From Saccopteryx bilineata (Eukaryota; Chordata; Mammalia; Chiroptera; Emballonuridae), in assembly GCF_036850765.1 (NCBI RefSeq), contig NC_089493.1:194388706-194452705 (forward strand): a DNA stretch of 64,000 nt. Direction: 5' to 3'. The notes beneath the pieces are model-generated. The model was not told the origin of the DNA, did no database searches, and worked only from the letters and a program-made list of their open reading frames with translations. Below, one piece after another: positions 21,160-31,770 of the stretch (its first letter is position 1; every line of letters starts with the position of its first letter). The position numbers and the translations under genes were made by a program.

Positions 21160-21955
21160 GGGCCTGAGGGGCAAAGCTCAGGTCAGAGTAATTCCCTGGA
21201 CCCCCTTCAGGCCCACAGTCCCTGATGCATCTCCACAGTAGGTTAGCCAAAGGGCAAACAGTGAGGGGTTCCCCTGCTGGGCAGTAAACCCATCAGCAGG
21301 CTGGCTTCCTGGCAGGCCCCTGGGCACCACAGCGCAGGCAGCATCGTGACGCGGCGAGGCAGGAGGGGGCGGGAAGAGACACAGGGCTGGCCGCAGCTGG
21401 GGGTGGGGGTGGGTAGGAAAGAGAGGCACCTGCCCCCTGGTGCAAAATGTAAGAAGGCACCGAAAACTCAGTCGTCAAGGTAAATATCTGTTAGAGTTAA
21501 AACCAAATTAGTGCAACATAATCCATGATAAATAAAATATCAAAACTCTCAAAGAAAGCGTGATTCTAAAAGAGCCAGGTTGAGGGTGAGGCAGATGGGC
21601 TGTCATCCATGCACAGGACCCTGAGACGGGCACTTCCTGGGAGCCAGCTTCGGAGCTGGTCTGCTCAGGACAAGCTGAACGTAAGCAAGGGTTCCTAGTA
21701 GGGGCCTCGGAGACCACTGCCCGCTTCCGCCGTGGAGACGGCATCTGAGCCGGGAACACGGAGCCAGGGGGCCCACAGCCACGGGCACTGCTAATGTCAA
21801 GCGGGCCTGGGTTCACACCCACCCGTATGCGGTGGGGCCCTGAGTAAGGTGCACTGCCTCTCCAGCCTTCGTCCCTGCCGCCCGTGACCCTGGGGCTACG
21901 AAGACCAAGTTTCCAGGGTCCAGTAAGATGCTATTTGAAGTCCGCTGGCACCCAG
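21160..21955. other. Unassigned stretch
   Basis: A purine/pyrimidine-skewed patch lies near 21390-21425 (gggggtgggggtggg). No supported gene. Confidence 0.4.
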
Positions 21956-21959
21956 TTCC

Positions 21960-22060
21960 TCCAAGGTGCACCAGCAACATCAGCATGTCCTGGTAGCTTA
22001 TTAGACGTGCAGGACCCCAGCTGCACCCCGGACCCCTGAGTCGGAATCGGTGTAGCAGTG
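21960..22060 (+). mobile_element. MER5A-like hAT-Charlie remnant
   Basis: 'accagcaacatcagcatgtcctggtagcttattag' and 'cccggacccctgagtcggaatcgg' match the MER5A core. Confidence 0.7.
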
Positions 22061-22229
22061 CGCCCCCCGCAGACTGCCTGCATGGAAAAGCCTGGGAAGC
22101 TGATCGACTCTCGGCACAGAGAGGATGTCCAGTAAATGCCAGCACCTCTGCCTACCTAACCCTGAGTGAGACCCTGACTTGAGGCATGAGGAAAACCCCA
22201 GGACGGACAGAAGAGCCTGAGGTGGTGGC

Positions 22230-22455
22230 CACCTCGGTGAATTTGAAATGGTTGAGTTTTGAAGCCAGGGAGCCTGGCTGAGCTCCTTCCATAAATGACC
22301 AGATAGGCCCTCTACTTGTTTATCTGGAAAATGGGAATAATAATTGCAAGTACCTTACACGGTTGTCGTGAAGATAAAAATGAGATAATATAAAACCCTC
22401 AGTACAATGCTTGGCACATAGTTAGTGTTCACTAAATACGTGCTGTGGTTGCTAG
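22230..22455 (+). mobile_element. MIR SINE
   Basis: 'tttatctggaaaatgggaataataattgc', 'ggttgtcgtgaagataaaaatgagat', 'gcttggcacatagttagtgttcac'. Confidence 0.8.
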
Positions 22456-22529
22456 TGGGGGCCAGGGTGGAAAAGGGGTTCAACAAGTCGTTACTGAGTA
22501 CAGTCCATGTGATGAAGCAGGTAGCCTCT

Positions 22530-23075
22530 GTATAGCTCTCTGTGACTTATAAAGCACTTAATTTTTTTTATAAATAAATTTTTATTTTAATGGGGTGACA
22601 TCAATAAATCAAGGTACATATATTCAAAGAAAACATTTCCAGGTTATCTTGTCATTCAGTTCTGCTGCATACCCATCACCAAAAGAGAGATCGTCCTCCA
22701 TCACCCTCTATCCAGTTTTTTTTGTACCCCTCCCCCTCCCCTTCCCCCTCTCCCTCCTTCCCTCCCCTGACCCCCCGTAACCACCACACTCCTGTCCATG
22801 TCTCTTAGTCTCGCTTTTATGTCCCATCAATGTATGGAATCCTGCAGTTATGGTTTTTTTTCTGATTTGCTTATTATAAAGCACTTTCATTCATACCATT
22901 TCAACTGACCCTCATAACTCTTTGGGTGAAATAGCATGAGATCTATTCCTTTTACAGAGGAAAATTTCTAGGCTCAGAGACATGAAGGAACTTATCCAAC
23001 TAAACCAGGATTTAAATCCCTGGAGTCTGATACTATGTAAGATCCGTGCCCAGAATACAGCATCCAACCAATAAC
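22530..23075 (-). mobile_element. MIR, antisense, split by L1 insertion
   Basis: MIR sequence runs to 22559, is interrupted by the L1 at 22560-22873, and resumes after the target repeat with 'cataccatttcaactgaccctcataactc' and 'ggctcagagacatgaaggaacttatcc'. Confidence 0.7.
22560..22873 (-). mobile_element. 5'-truncated L1, 3' UTR only, minus strand
   Basis: On the minus strand it has a purine-rich G/A tract, 'tttggtgatgggtatgcagc', 'tgatgtcaccccattaaaat' and a short A-rich tail. The perfect 13-bp duplication ttataaagcactt is at 22547-22559 and 22874-22886. Typical target-primed reverse transcription product with no coding part. Confidence 0.92.
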
Positions 23076-23129
23076 CATAGAAAAGATAAAAAACGGGGGG
23101 AAGATATCATTTGACTCTAGAGATGGTGT

Positions 23130-23265
23130 TATGCAGCCTCCATATTTTACAGACGGGAAAACTGGGGCCCGGGGAGGGGAAGAGACTTGTCTGAGGTCAT
23201 TCGGTCAGAACCCAGCTTGAAAGTCCCTGAGTTCAGAGTCCTGCCTGACCCAAAGTCCTGTCCAG
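23130..23265 (-). mobile_element. MIR, antisense
   Basis: 'atattttacagacgggaaaactggggcc' and 'gacttgtctgaggtcattcggtc'. Confidence 0.75.
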
Positions 23266-23403
23266 CGTCCAGACATACCTCCCCCCTCTGATTGGCCAGC
23301 CTCCCCCTGATGAGCCCTAGGGCACAGGCTGCAGCTGCCCAGGGCTGGTTCCCTGGGCAGGTCTGGTGGACAGAAGGCATCCTAGCTCCACCTTCCCTTG
23401 CAG

Positions 23404-23444
23404 CCCAACCAGAGCATGAGTGTGCAGAAGCTGGCGTTGCCAAG
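23404..23444 (+). other. Weak exon-like segment (41 nt)
   Basis: A pyrimidine-rich acceptor (accttcccttgcag) precedes it and a good donor (CAAG|gtgagg) follows. Not in an obvious repeat. It contains an ATG opening MSVQKLALPR across the donor. Nothing recognisable is encoded and chance acceptor/donor pairs are frequent; listed only as a candidate 5' exon. Confidence 0.15.
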
Positions 23445-23450
23445 GTGAGG

Positions 23451-24400
23451 GCTGCCAGGTTGCTAGGACACAGTTTGGGAGTAGCCGGTGGCGGAAGAAG
23501 CCTTGGCTAGCGCTGGGGCTGGAGCTGGGGCTGGGGCTGTGGCAGAGAGAGGACTTGCCACCATGATCTTCTTGGGAGCTGGGGTGGGACCTCCAGCTCC
23601 ACAGGGTGGCTCAACACAAGGGAGAGTTGGTGCTCACAAGCTGGCAGCTCCACGCTCCACACCCTCTGAGCCTGGAGGCTGGGTCCATGCTCCCTCTGCC
23701 CCAAGCTCAGCAAGAGCAAGTCCTGCTAACCTGCTCCTCCCACCCCTGAGCCCCCGCCCAGCCCTCGCCCCCAGAAGGAGCTCTCCAGAGCACAAAGCAA
23801 GGAAAGCCCACACCTCACTAAAGCCCCTCATAACTGGCCTCAACAACTTCCCAGCCCCCGACTTTCTCCCCGGGGCCAAATCAAACTCCTCCCAAGGCCC
23901 GAGGAGACCAGGCTCCCTCCACGTCTCTGTGGACCCTGCTCCTTCTGCCGGGGAAAGCCCGTCCTGCTCCACAGGGTTTTAACCGTCCGTCCGTGTCCTG
24001 CGGGTATCCCCATTAAGCTGGGGGCTCCTTACGTCTCACTCCCAGAGTGAGACCAGGTTCCAGCAGTGCAGGACCAAGACGGCTCTGGGCCTCTGTGTCC
24101 TCCGCACGATGGAAGCTCCGACCTGGGCCTTGCCGGGCTCATGGGAGCATTAGAGACTGAGGACGTCGAGGGCTCGCACGTGGGTTCTGCGTGGACAGTG
24201 CCACCCCCGCCCTGCTGTGCACGTGAACCCCTCCGGCGCTGTGTAGAGTGCTCAGTGATAAACATGCACGGACTGTGCTCACCTGTGAGAGTAGCAGCTG
24301 TGGTCTGAAAGGGTCTGTAAGCAGTACGGCCCCATTCAGTGTAACTGTAAGTCATGATCACCCTGGTCCTTAACACTCTTGATTCCCACAAGCCTCCAGG
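23451..24400. other. Unassigned GC-rich stretch with a Kozak-context frame
   Basis: A frame of 139 codons starts at 23563 in perfect Kozak context (gccaccATGa) and ends at 23982. It is Pro/Ser/Ala-rich and of no known family, and an antisense frame (23634-23972) is also open. No gene is called. Confidence 0.3.
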
Positions 24401-24409
24401 CCTGAGTCA

Positions 24410-24530
24410 TCTGACCTGCTTTCTGCCCACCCTTCCTTCGTTGATCAATATGTACTTAATACCAGCTCTGTGCCAGGCAGTGTGCCAGCTGTTTGGGGCT
24501 CAGCAGGAGGTAGACATTGACCAGGTAACG
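24410..24530 (+). mobile_element. L2 LINE fragment
   Basis: 'tatgtacttaataccagctctgtgccaggcagtgtgccagctg'. Confidence 0.65.
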
Positions 24531-24691
24531 GCACCACCCCACTTTCTCTCCTTGCCGTCTGAAAGGGCAGCCACAGGGCCCAGAGCACAGGTGGCCCTGC
24601 CTGAGGCCGGGGAGGCCACCATTTGTCCCCTGTGCCCACTCCCTGGGCAGTCAGCAGGCTCCTCCCACGTCTACTCTCTCCCCACTTCCCC

Positions 24692-24721
24692 TACTATTTT
24701 CTGGCTCCCCAGAAAATAGTA
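24692..24721. other. Perfect 13-bp inverted repeat, 4-nt loop
   Basis: tactattttctgg (24692-24704), loop ctcc, ccagaaaatagta (24709-24721). The stem has no mismatch. Too short for a microRNA precursor; could be a cruciform or recombination scar. Confidence 0.9.
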
Positions 24722-24754
24722 ACATCTGCCCTGTTTTCAATCCAGCTGCTAGCT

Positions 24755-24845
24755 TTAAATGCAAAGACTGTCAGCTCCCTGACAACAGAGCATGCCTGCC
24801 CTCCGGCTGCGGAGTCACAGGCACTTAGAACACGGCCTGGCCCAG
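24755..24845 (-). mobile_element. L2 3' end, antisense
   Basis: 'gtcagctccctgacaacagagcat' and 'ggcacttagaacacggcctgg'. Confidence 0.6.
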
Positions 24846-24849
24846 GCGT

Positions 24850-25075
24850 TCAGCCACTCATTGCTTATTCATTCGTGCCCTGGACAGATCATTATCACGT
24901 CCTGCTGAGCATCAGGCACGGCAGGGGCGGGGGGGGGGGGGGGCTGCCTCACCGTGCTCCTGTTCTAGCAGTGGGAGGGGCCAGTGGGGACTGTGTTAGG
25001 AAGTAACAGTACCGGGAGCCGCAGAGACCTAGCGGGTTGGGTGCGGGCGCCCCGGGAAGGCTGCCGGCCGAGGAA
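24850..25075 (+). mobile_element. L2 LINE fragment
   Basis: 'attcattcgtgccctgg', 'gcatcaggcacggcagg', 'gctcctgttctagcagtgggagg'. A 15-G run sits inside at 24929-24943. Confidence 0.6.
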
Positions 25076-25484
25076 AAGGCCTGGGGTCAGCTGACCTGTT
25101 GGAAGCCCTGCTTACATGGACCGTCTCTGTGACCTGGGCCATGTCCTCTGTCCTCGCCTCTGTAAACAGACTCTCCACTTCCTGGAGTCACAGTGAGCAG
25201 GACCCCAGCAGGGAGGAAGAGGAAACCGTTCAGGAGGAGGAGCCAGGCTGCACGCAGGCCCCCAAGCGCACGTGGTGGGGCCCCCTGCCGTGGCCAGCGC
25301 CTTGGCGTCCACCCAGATACACGCTGGCCACAGTGGGGTGAAAAGATCGAGGGCTGTGGGTTCTGTTCCGGCTCCCGGCTCGCCCACTGTTTCCTCTCTT
25401 CACACTGTGTCCCCACCTACAAAGCAGGAGTGGGACACAGACTTCACTAACCCCAGTGACCGTGGGGGAGCACGCTTGTCCGGC

Positions 25485-25640
25485 ACGGCTCAGTCAGCAG
25501 ACAGCACTGGGTGCCCGCCTTGTGCCAGGCCCCGTGCCAGGCTTTGGAAACAGGCACACAAGACCATGCTCACCTTTCAGGAATGCTGGGTGCCTCCCAG
25601 AGAAAGGCAGAGGAAGGTCACTAAGTCGTGAGGGGCTACG
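25485..25640 (+). mobile_element. L2 LINE fragment
   Basis: 'cttgtgccaggccccgtgccaggctttgg' followed by 'ctcacctttcaggaatgctgg'. Confidence 0.6.
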
Positions 25641-25734
25641 GCATAGTGGACATCTTCACAGACATTACTCACCGCCACCGCCCATGACAATGAGCACTCA
25701 CACCACACCTAACGTACCAGGGGGTGCTATCGGG

Positions 25735-25860
25735 AGCCCCACTTTCCACGTGAGGAAAGTGTGGCTCACAGGAACATAACGGGTTTCTCCCAAGCCAGAG
25801 TTCCAACCCAGATATGACTGACAGCAAACTCCATTCACTGTCACCAGTCAGAAGTCACAT
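25735..25860 (-). mobile_element. MIR, antisense
   Basis: 'cccactttccacgtgaggaaagtgtggctcacagg' and 'ccaagccagagttccaacccag'. Confidence 0.6.
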
Positions 25861-26475
25861 CTAAGCCAGAAAGTGATGTGGTCAGTGGTAGGACACCAGC
25901 ATCGCCTGAACCAGTGACCAACATGGACAACTGGTGTCAGGAGAGCAGGGGACGCAGGGCCAGGAGCTGGGCCAGGTGCCCAGCAGGTCCCGCCGGCCCC
26001 TTGCTGGACCCGACAGCACCAGCGGTGGCCTCAGGAGGGGCCAGGGCATAGCCTCGGTGGGGCCTGAGGCTCAGTGCCCGTGCAGGATGCCAGCTCCCCC
26101 CTGAAGTTCTCTCCCCTCACCCCGACTCCCTCTCTCCTCCCCAGGAAGCTGTGAGTCTCTGGCATGCTCATCTGCTCCGCTGACTGACTGAAGGTCGCTG
26201 CATCCCAGCTCGGACAGAGAGCAAAGGTAAGGTAACTCGCGGGGTCGCCCCACGCGCAGTGCCCCGTGTAGGGGTCGTATCGTTTCCCCTCCGCCATCAC
26301 CAAGAATACTCCCGAGTGTGAATGAGATGGATCGATTGGACAGTGTGGTGCAATGGCATTAGGGGGCATTTTTAGAGCCATTTACAAGAGAGATGCATTT
26401 CCTTGCGTGTTTGTTACCTTCTTCAATAATGCTCCCCTGCAAGAAAAACAAAAAAAAAAAAACACCTTAGCTGGC
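25861..26475. other. Unassigned stretch
   Basis: Unique DNA; ends with an A-rich run at 26440-26462 (caaaaaaaaaaaaac) that may be a leftover retroposon tail. Confidence 0.4.
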
Positions 26476-26479
26476 TTTC

Positions 26480-26670
26480 TTACCCCCGGTTCACAGATGG
26501 GAAACTGAAGCTCAGAGAGGGGAAAGGACTTGCCCACAGACATACAGCTGGTAGATGGCTAAGCCTGAATTCAGACCTACGTTTTCTTGTCTGCATCTCC
26601 AAACGGTCTCTGCATCTTGTAGGTGCTTGGTGCATGTTCGATGAATGGGTGAGTGAATTAAATAAACTGC
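26480..26670 (-). mobile_element. MIR, antisense
   Basis: 'ggttcacagatgggaaactgaagctcagagagg', 'gacttgcccacagacatacagctgg', 'aagcctgaattcagacc'. Confidence 0.85.
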
Positions 26671-27425
26671 CCAAGATCACGCGCAGGGCGCAACAGTGCT
26701 GGAGCCTGGGTCTCCTGTCACTCCGAGTCCCTGTGCTCCCTCTGCGGAACTGTGGCTCAGCACTCCCCGCCCCACGCACACCCCTGCTCGGGGATCTAAA
26801 GAGTATTGTGTGTGGCGCCCATCGGGCCCTCCTGCTGCGGACAGAGGGTGACAGTGGAGCGAGCAGCCTCGGCCCCCCTTCCAGGCAGCCCCTCAGCTCA
26901 GATCGCACCCAGCGTCCCTCCATCCACATTGCCTTTTCTCTGCCACCCACAACCAGGAATCCAACGCGCAGAGTTGTAAACTTGTGTCTTTAAATAAACA
27001 GTCTTGAGTTTCATACCAGATAGTCTTTTAAGAGGAGGAACGTCTCCGGGCCACCTCGTATTTAGCATACAGTGAGCCACATATTTGCACAGAGAGAGTG
27101 TGTGTGGATACAGAGATCGCTCGATCACTGCAGCGAGCGGTGCTCACCCAGATGGGAGCTATTTATGACGCTGAGTCACTCACAGCTAATGTCACTGAGG
27201 GATTCCAGGCTGGGCTCCGAGCCCCAGCACCACAGACAGACCTCGTGGCTCTCTGCCTCGTCCTCACTGCTCACGCATGAGAAAGTGAGTGGCCCCCCAT
27301 CACAGTGCGGGGACTGAAGGGGACACTTTGGCCACAGGAAGTGGACTTTCTCTTCACCAGGTCCTACTTCAAGTCATTGTTCCTCATCCAAAGCGCCACA
27401 TCCTTAGAGATCACCGAGATGAAGG
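26671..27425. other. Unassigned stretch
   Basis: Short frames on both strands only. 26690-26900 is GC-rich but with few CpGs. Confidence 0.4.
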
Positions 27426-27454
27426 GATTTACACAGATGATCCTCTAGATCCCT

Positions 27455-27550
27455 TCATTGGATAGGAGGGAAAATGGGAGACAGAGGGGAAGAACTTGCC
27501 CAGTGTCACACTGCAGGTCAGTGAACTCAAAGCTTCTGGTTGCTGCCCGG
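27455..27550 (-). mobile_element. MIR fragment, antisense
   Basis: 'gggaggaaaatgggagacagagg'-type start and 'aacttgcccagtgtcacactgcagg'. Confidence 0.6.
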
Positions 27551-28190
27551 GGCTCTTTCCCTTCCCCCAGCCACTTCTGCAGTTCCATCTCCACTGGGCT
27601 GCCTGCCATCCCAGCCCACTGGGGTGCTTCCTGTCCTCTGAGACTTGGAGAGGTCACCGAGCACTTCTTTCCTCAGCCCTCTCTGGGAGGGGAGATGGGG
27701 CTGGCGTGTTTGGGTGTCCCCCATGCTTAATGCAGGACTTGTACCCACCGGGTGTTCAATGCACGCACACCGCGTGGTATATAAGAGCCAGCAGTGCCAA
27801 TTCCTGGGGAGCACTACTTCTCCATTTGAACAGGCACCCATTGATCTCTGCCCTCTCTTTCTTGTCTCTAAGCCAGTTCTCCATCCATGCAAAAATACAC
27901 TCCCTTCCACTCACCACCCACCTCTGCCTAATTCTATAGTGAATCAATTTTATTCATAGGATTGGGGATAGAAACTTGACAAAGACTTTTAGTGAAAGTC
28001 ACCCTTTATCTCCCTATAGAGTTCACTTCTCAAGGAATTCTAATAAACTGGTCAAGTGGGATTTTACCTTATATAAAATATTCAGTAATGAACTTTTTCA
28101 CTTCATATAGAATGTGTCTGTTTAAGCATTCAGCGTTCTCCATCCTTTACTAGAAAATCTACTGAATTGTCCTAAAAGACAGCAGAAGAG
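27551..28190. other. Unassigned stretch
   Basis: GC falls steadily from about 27900. Three frames near 27496-27959 are open on plus and minus together, so no coding call is made. Confidence 0.4.
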
Positions 28191-28194
28191 GATA

Positions 28195-28335
28195 GAAAGA
28201 GCACAGGCTTTGAAACCAGGAATGGGTTTAATTCTAGCCGGCCACACACTGATTCTGCATCCACACTGATGGCTGAGAATGAAAAGAGAGAATGTCTGTC
28301 AGGTATCTGGCACATAGTATGTGCTCAGTGCAGAT
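28195..28335 (+). mobile_element. MIR fragment
   Basis: 'agcacaggctttgaaaccagg', 'ttaattctagccggcc', 'tatctggcacatagtatgtgctcag'. Confidence 0.65.
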
Positions 28336-28338
28336 CTG

Positions 28339-28368
28339 TGGTGGGTGGGTGGGTGGGTGGATGGATGA
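28339..28368. repeat. (GGGT)n/(GGAT)n microsatellite
   Basis: About five gggt units grading into ggat. Confidence 0.9.
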
Positions 28369-28712
28369 CTCAGGACCCACATGGATGCAGGACCAACTGA
28401 CTATGTAATCTGAAGTCTTGAAGTCACACAACCCTACGAGGGTAGTGTGAGAAGTGTGGGGGAGTAGACCCCAAGAGTTAGGCTACTGGTTTGGCTGTCT
28501 CCAAGGAAGAAAAGGAAGTTCTTTACCCAACCCTCTGTGCAAGGGGTTGCTCAGGTCAAGGAAAAGTTTGAGTCTGAAATCTATGTTCAAAACAGACAAC
28601 TCCTTGAGAGTGAAGATTGTGTCTTGTTACCTGTAGGATCCTAGCTTTTCCAAAACTGGAGCTTGGTTCAGGGTCGTATGGAATAGGCAAAGAGAGAAAC
28701 ACCGTAAATATG

Positions 28713-28807
28713 TGTCGAGTTGAACTGACTTGAGTTGAGCTAAGTTGAGCTGAGTTGAGTTGAGTTGACCCGAGTTGACTTGGCTTGACTTGAACTGATT
28801 TGAGTTT
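28713..28807. repeat. Degenerate (TTGAG)n pentamer array
   Basis: Units ttgag, ttgac, ctgag, ttgaa and cttga repeat every 5 bp for about 95 bp, with only four perfect units together (gagttgagttgagttga). An old, decayed microsatellite. Confidence 0.85.
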
Positions 28808-29385
28808 TCTAAGGGGCCCAATTCTAGGGCCAACCGAGAAGCGCCTTCCTGGAATTCAAACTTCTTTTAAACGTTGTCTCACGGCACAAGGGAGACCGGA
28901 AGGGTGATGTTCTGGGGACATCTGGAGTCTCCCAAAGATGGAGACATCTCGGAGAGGAGAGGACTAAGGAAAAGAGCCATCTTGGCTTGGTCAGGGGTCA
29001 CCACAGCTGGCTGTCCTTTAAGAATCTTTAAAACTTATTAGAACTCTACCAGAATCTCTGCATAATTTTAGAGTGACAGATTCTTCTCTTCCTGTCAGAA
29101 AAGGACCCTTTGAAAGTACCCACTTCGGTGGGAGATGGTCTCTAGGTTTGGGGGGGGTCACAGATTCCACCATGAGGGGAGAGGCGGACTAAGGCCAGGA
29201 GTAAGGCAACGTTTCATACTGTAGATGCTGGTACAGTTATAAGTTGATCCTCCTGCTGGAATGAGGGCTTGGGGGGTCTCTGAGTAAAGGTATGCTTCTA
29301 ATTCCAGACTTACGCTGGGCATTAGTTGCTGCAAGAAACACTGACCCAAGAACCAGAGTGAGGAATTAGACAAGTCCTCTGCATC
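28808..29385. other. Unassigned stretch
   Basis: Unique DNA before the 60-bp array. A G-run at 29149-29157. Confidence 0.4.
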
Positions 29386-29390
29386 TCAAT

Positions 29391-29697
29391 ACAGGAGGCA
29401 GCCAGCACCACAGGGTTCCCTGACTGGTCCCACCCTGGGCGCTGCTCACAGCAGGAGGCAGCCAGCACCACGGGGTGCCCCGGCTGGTCCCACCCTGGGC
29501 GCTGCTCACAGCAGGAGGCAGCCAGCACCACAGGGTTCCCTGACTGGTCCCACCCTGGGCGCTGCTCACAGCAGGAGGCAGCCAGCACCACGGGGTGCCC
29601 TGGCTGGTCCCACCCTGGGCGCTGCTCACAGCAGGAGGCAGCCAGCACCACGGGGTGCCCTGGCTGGTCCCACCCTGGGCACTGCTCACAGCAGAAG
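29391..29697. repeat. Minisatellite, 5 x 60 bp
   Basis: Units begin gcaggaggcagccagcacca every exactly 60 bp. Two forms occur: 'cagggttccctgactgg' (units 1 and 3) and 'cggggtgccctggctgg' (units 2, 4 and 5, one with a C change), in the order A-B-A-B-B. Because 60 is a multiple of three, two minus-strand frames stay open as 20-residue repeats; not taken as a gene. Confidence 0.97.
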
Positions 29698-29699
29698 GC

Positions 29700-30970
29700 A
29701 GCCCGGCCTCCGAGAGAGGCAGGGACTGAGGAGAGAATGAGATTCAGTGAGCAGCAGCTGCTCAAACCTTCCTCGCGTTTGTGTCTGTGTGTGTCTGTGT
29801 CACACGCTGGACTGGGAAGCTATCAGAGGCACTGCACGTCTATTCCTCTGGTGTCCTCTGAAAATCTGGGTACAAGTTAGACATCAGTGTTCACTGAATG
29901 GATAATTAGGTCAGAGTAAGGCGTATAGTGTCAGTGGCAGACTTCAAGAGGGCAAGGTAGACCTTTTTAAGATTTCAACATGCCCAAGGCCCAAAGGAGA
30001 GATGTCCAGGCAGAAAAGATAACACAGACCCAGAAGTTGCCCCTCAGGAGTTTGGCTCCCAGGGAAAGTCAGACTAAATGGGAGTCAAGAGACAGGGTAG
30101 TGCACTGTGGGTTTGAAATGACATTCCTCAGAGTCCCAGGCTTCTGAGACAGGTTCTCAAGGGCCATGACAGGTCTGGGCAATGGAGATTCCCCCAGAGG
30201 GATGCTCTGGACCCAACAAGCCCATTTAAATTTAAAAAGCTCCGATTCGATCTGTTTTATGTATTGTATTTCCACACCGACTTTCATTTTTAAAGGATCC
30301 TTTGGATTTAAAAGCAATGCATTGGGAAAGCACTCGTGGTGAAAGGGCTTAGGCATGTGGGGAAGGACTGTCTGGATCCACCTCTCAGCCCCAAGCCCCT
30401 CAGCCTGTGGGACATCGGGCAGGGAGCCATCTGCGCCTCCATCTTCTTACCTGTAAACCGTCTCTTCCGGGATGTGTGACACTGCAGTGTTTCCCAAAGG
30501 CTGGGACATGGGTGATTGATGGTGTACATGGTGATTTCAGGTGGCACGTGGAGGAATAGTTATTATTTTACTAGCTCACAATTGATGCACATTAGAAAAA
30601 CCATAAGTAGCACACCAAACTCTGTGATTTATGGCAATAATATAGCATTTTCTTTTAAAATAAAATTCTGTGCTTTTTAAAAGGCAAATCAACTTAAATA
30701 AAAATGCTAAGTAAGTGAATGGTACTGATATGGCAGAAACCACGAAGGTGGTACATACATGACTGAAATGGGGGGAGGCTGAGATAACCTGTCTACGACA
30801 GCTAACACAGCCTCTGCCACTTAGGAAGCGCTCAGAAAGGATGGTTCTTGCATCTTTCTCGTCATGTGAATTCCCTGAGGTGGCGGGACCTGGAACCAAG
30901 CTCATCCACTGCAACAAAGCAGCTCCCCAGCCCTGGTCTGTCTAGAATATAGTGTGTGGTGAGTACGGAG
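29700..30970. other. Unassigned stretch with AT-rich core
   Basis: 30540-30740 is notably AT-rich with homopolymer runs. A GT-rich patch lies at 29779-29802. No known repeat or exon recognised. Confidence 0.4.
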
Positions 30971-30978
30971 TAGGCAGT

Positions 30979-31098
30979 GGCGGTCAGCTCCGAGAGGATA
31001 GCAGCGGCCAGGTCCAGGAGGACAGCAGTAGTCAAGTCCAGGCAGGTAACAATGGGCAAGTCCACACAGGCAGCAGTGGTCAAGTCTGGGCGGGCAGC
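30979..31098. repeat. Minisatellite, 5 x 24 bp (diverged)
   Basis: Units start at 30979, 31003, 31027, 31051 and 31075, each of 'agyrgtcaagtccaggcagg'-like form. The 24-bp unit keeps frames open on both strands (8-residue repeats of SSGQVQ type on plus). The units differ by 4-8 bases, so the array is older than the 60-bp and 20-bp ones. Confidence 0.85.
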
Positions 31099-31099
31099 A

Positions 31100-31545
31100 G
31101 CTGGCCACATGATCTCAGAGCAGGCAGAGCCCGCTGAGGCAGCGTTCCAAAGAGTGGGCACCAACATCAGTGGTCCATGAGACCATTTTAAGAGTTCATT
31201 CAGGCTCGAGTTAAATACCACTGGGTGAGAGTTACTTCCTTCTCAGTTGATTGCATCGAGGAGAGAGGCTCAGTTGGAGGTGAGCATCTCCTTAATGCCT
31301 CTCTTGCACTTGCTGGCCTTCTTTTCCAACAGAGGTCCAGCCTTCAGCTAGCAGCAGCATCTAGCTACAACTGAATAATAATGTTGTAGCAGCAGCCTCT
31401 AGCTACAACGTTACTCTAACCTTCTATTTATAGAAATGATACAGGTTTCCTGTTTATAAGAATGATCTCGTGTTCCCTTTTCAAATATATGTATTAAATA
31501 TTGTCAACTACCAGGGGGGAAAAAAACGTAAAAATTGTGCTGAGC
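31100..31545. other. Unassigned stretch
   Basis: 'ctagctacaac' occurs twice around 31365-31410 with an inverted gttgtagc between, a small local duplication and inversion. Confidence 0.4.
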
Positions 31546-31549
31546 ATAC

Positions 31550-31770
31550 AATACTCTCCCTCCAGGAAGCCCTCCATGGCTTGCCCCTCTCTCTGTCTTG
31601 CTGCCATTTCCCTGGCCTCCCACAACCCCTGTATCTCCTCCATTCGCCACACGGATGCGCTGCATTATAAAAGCTCATTTGTCTTCATCTGCTGCTCTTT
31701 AACTGTGCCCCCCCGGGTCCCCACTGCATCTTCCGACGTCCATGCTCATCATGGTATTTGACAGCAGACA
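31550..31770 (-). mobile_element. L2-like fragment, antisense
   Basis: 'ccaggaagccctccatggcttgcccc' and 'tttgtcttcatctgctgctctttaactgtg' suggest antisense L2; diverged. Confidence 0.45.

Noticed and set aside
24929..24943. G15 run as a regulatory G-quadruplex
   Set aside because: A homopolymer in an L2 remnant, more likely slippage than a conserved element.
28713..28807. Immunoglobulin switch region
   Set aside because: Too short, only loosely GAGCT-like, and no constant-region or J-segment sequence in the window.
29322..29765. 147-codon minus frame with 20-residue repeats
   Set aside because: A 60-bp unit keeps any stop-free frame open; two overlapping minus frames are equally open and neither has a signal peptide or domain.
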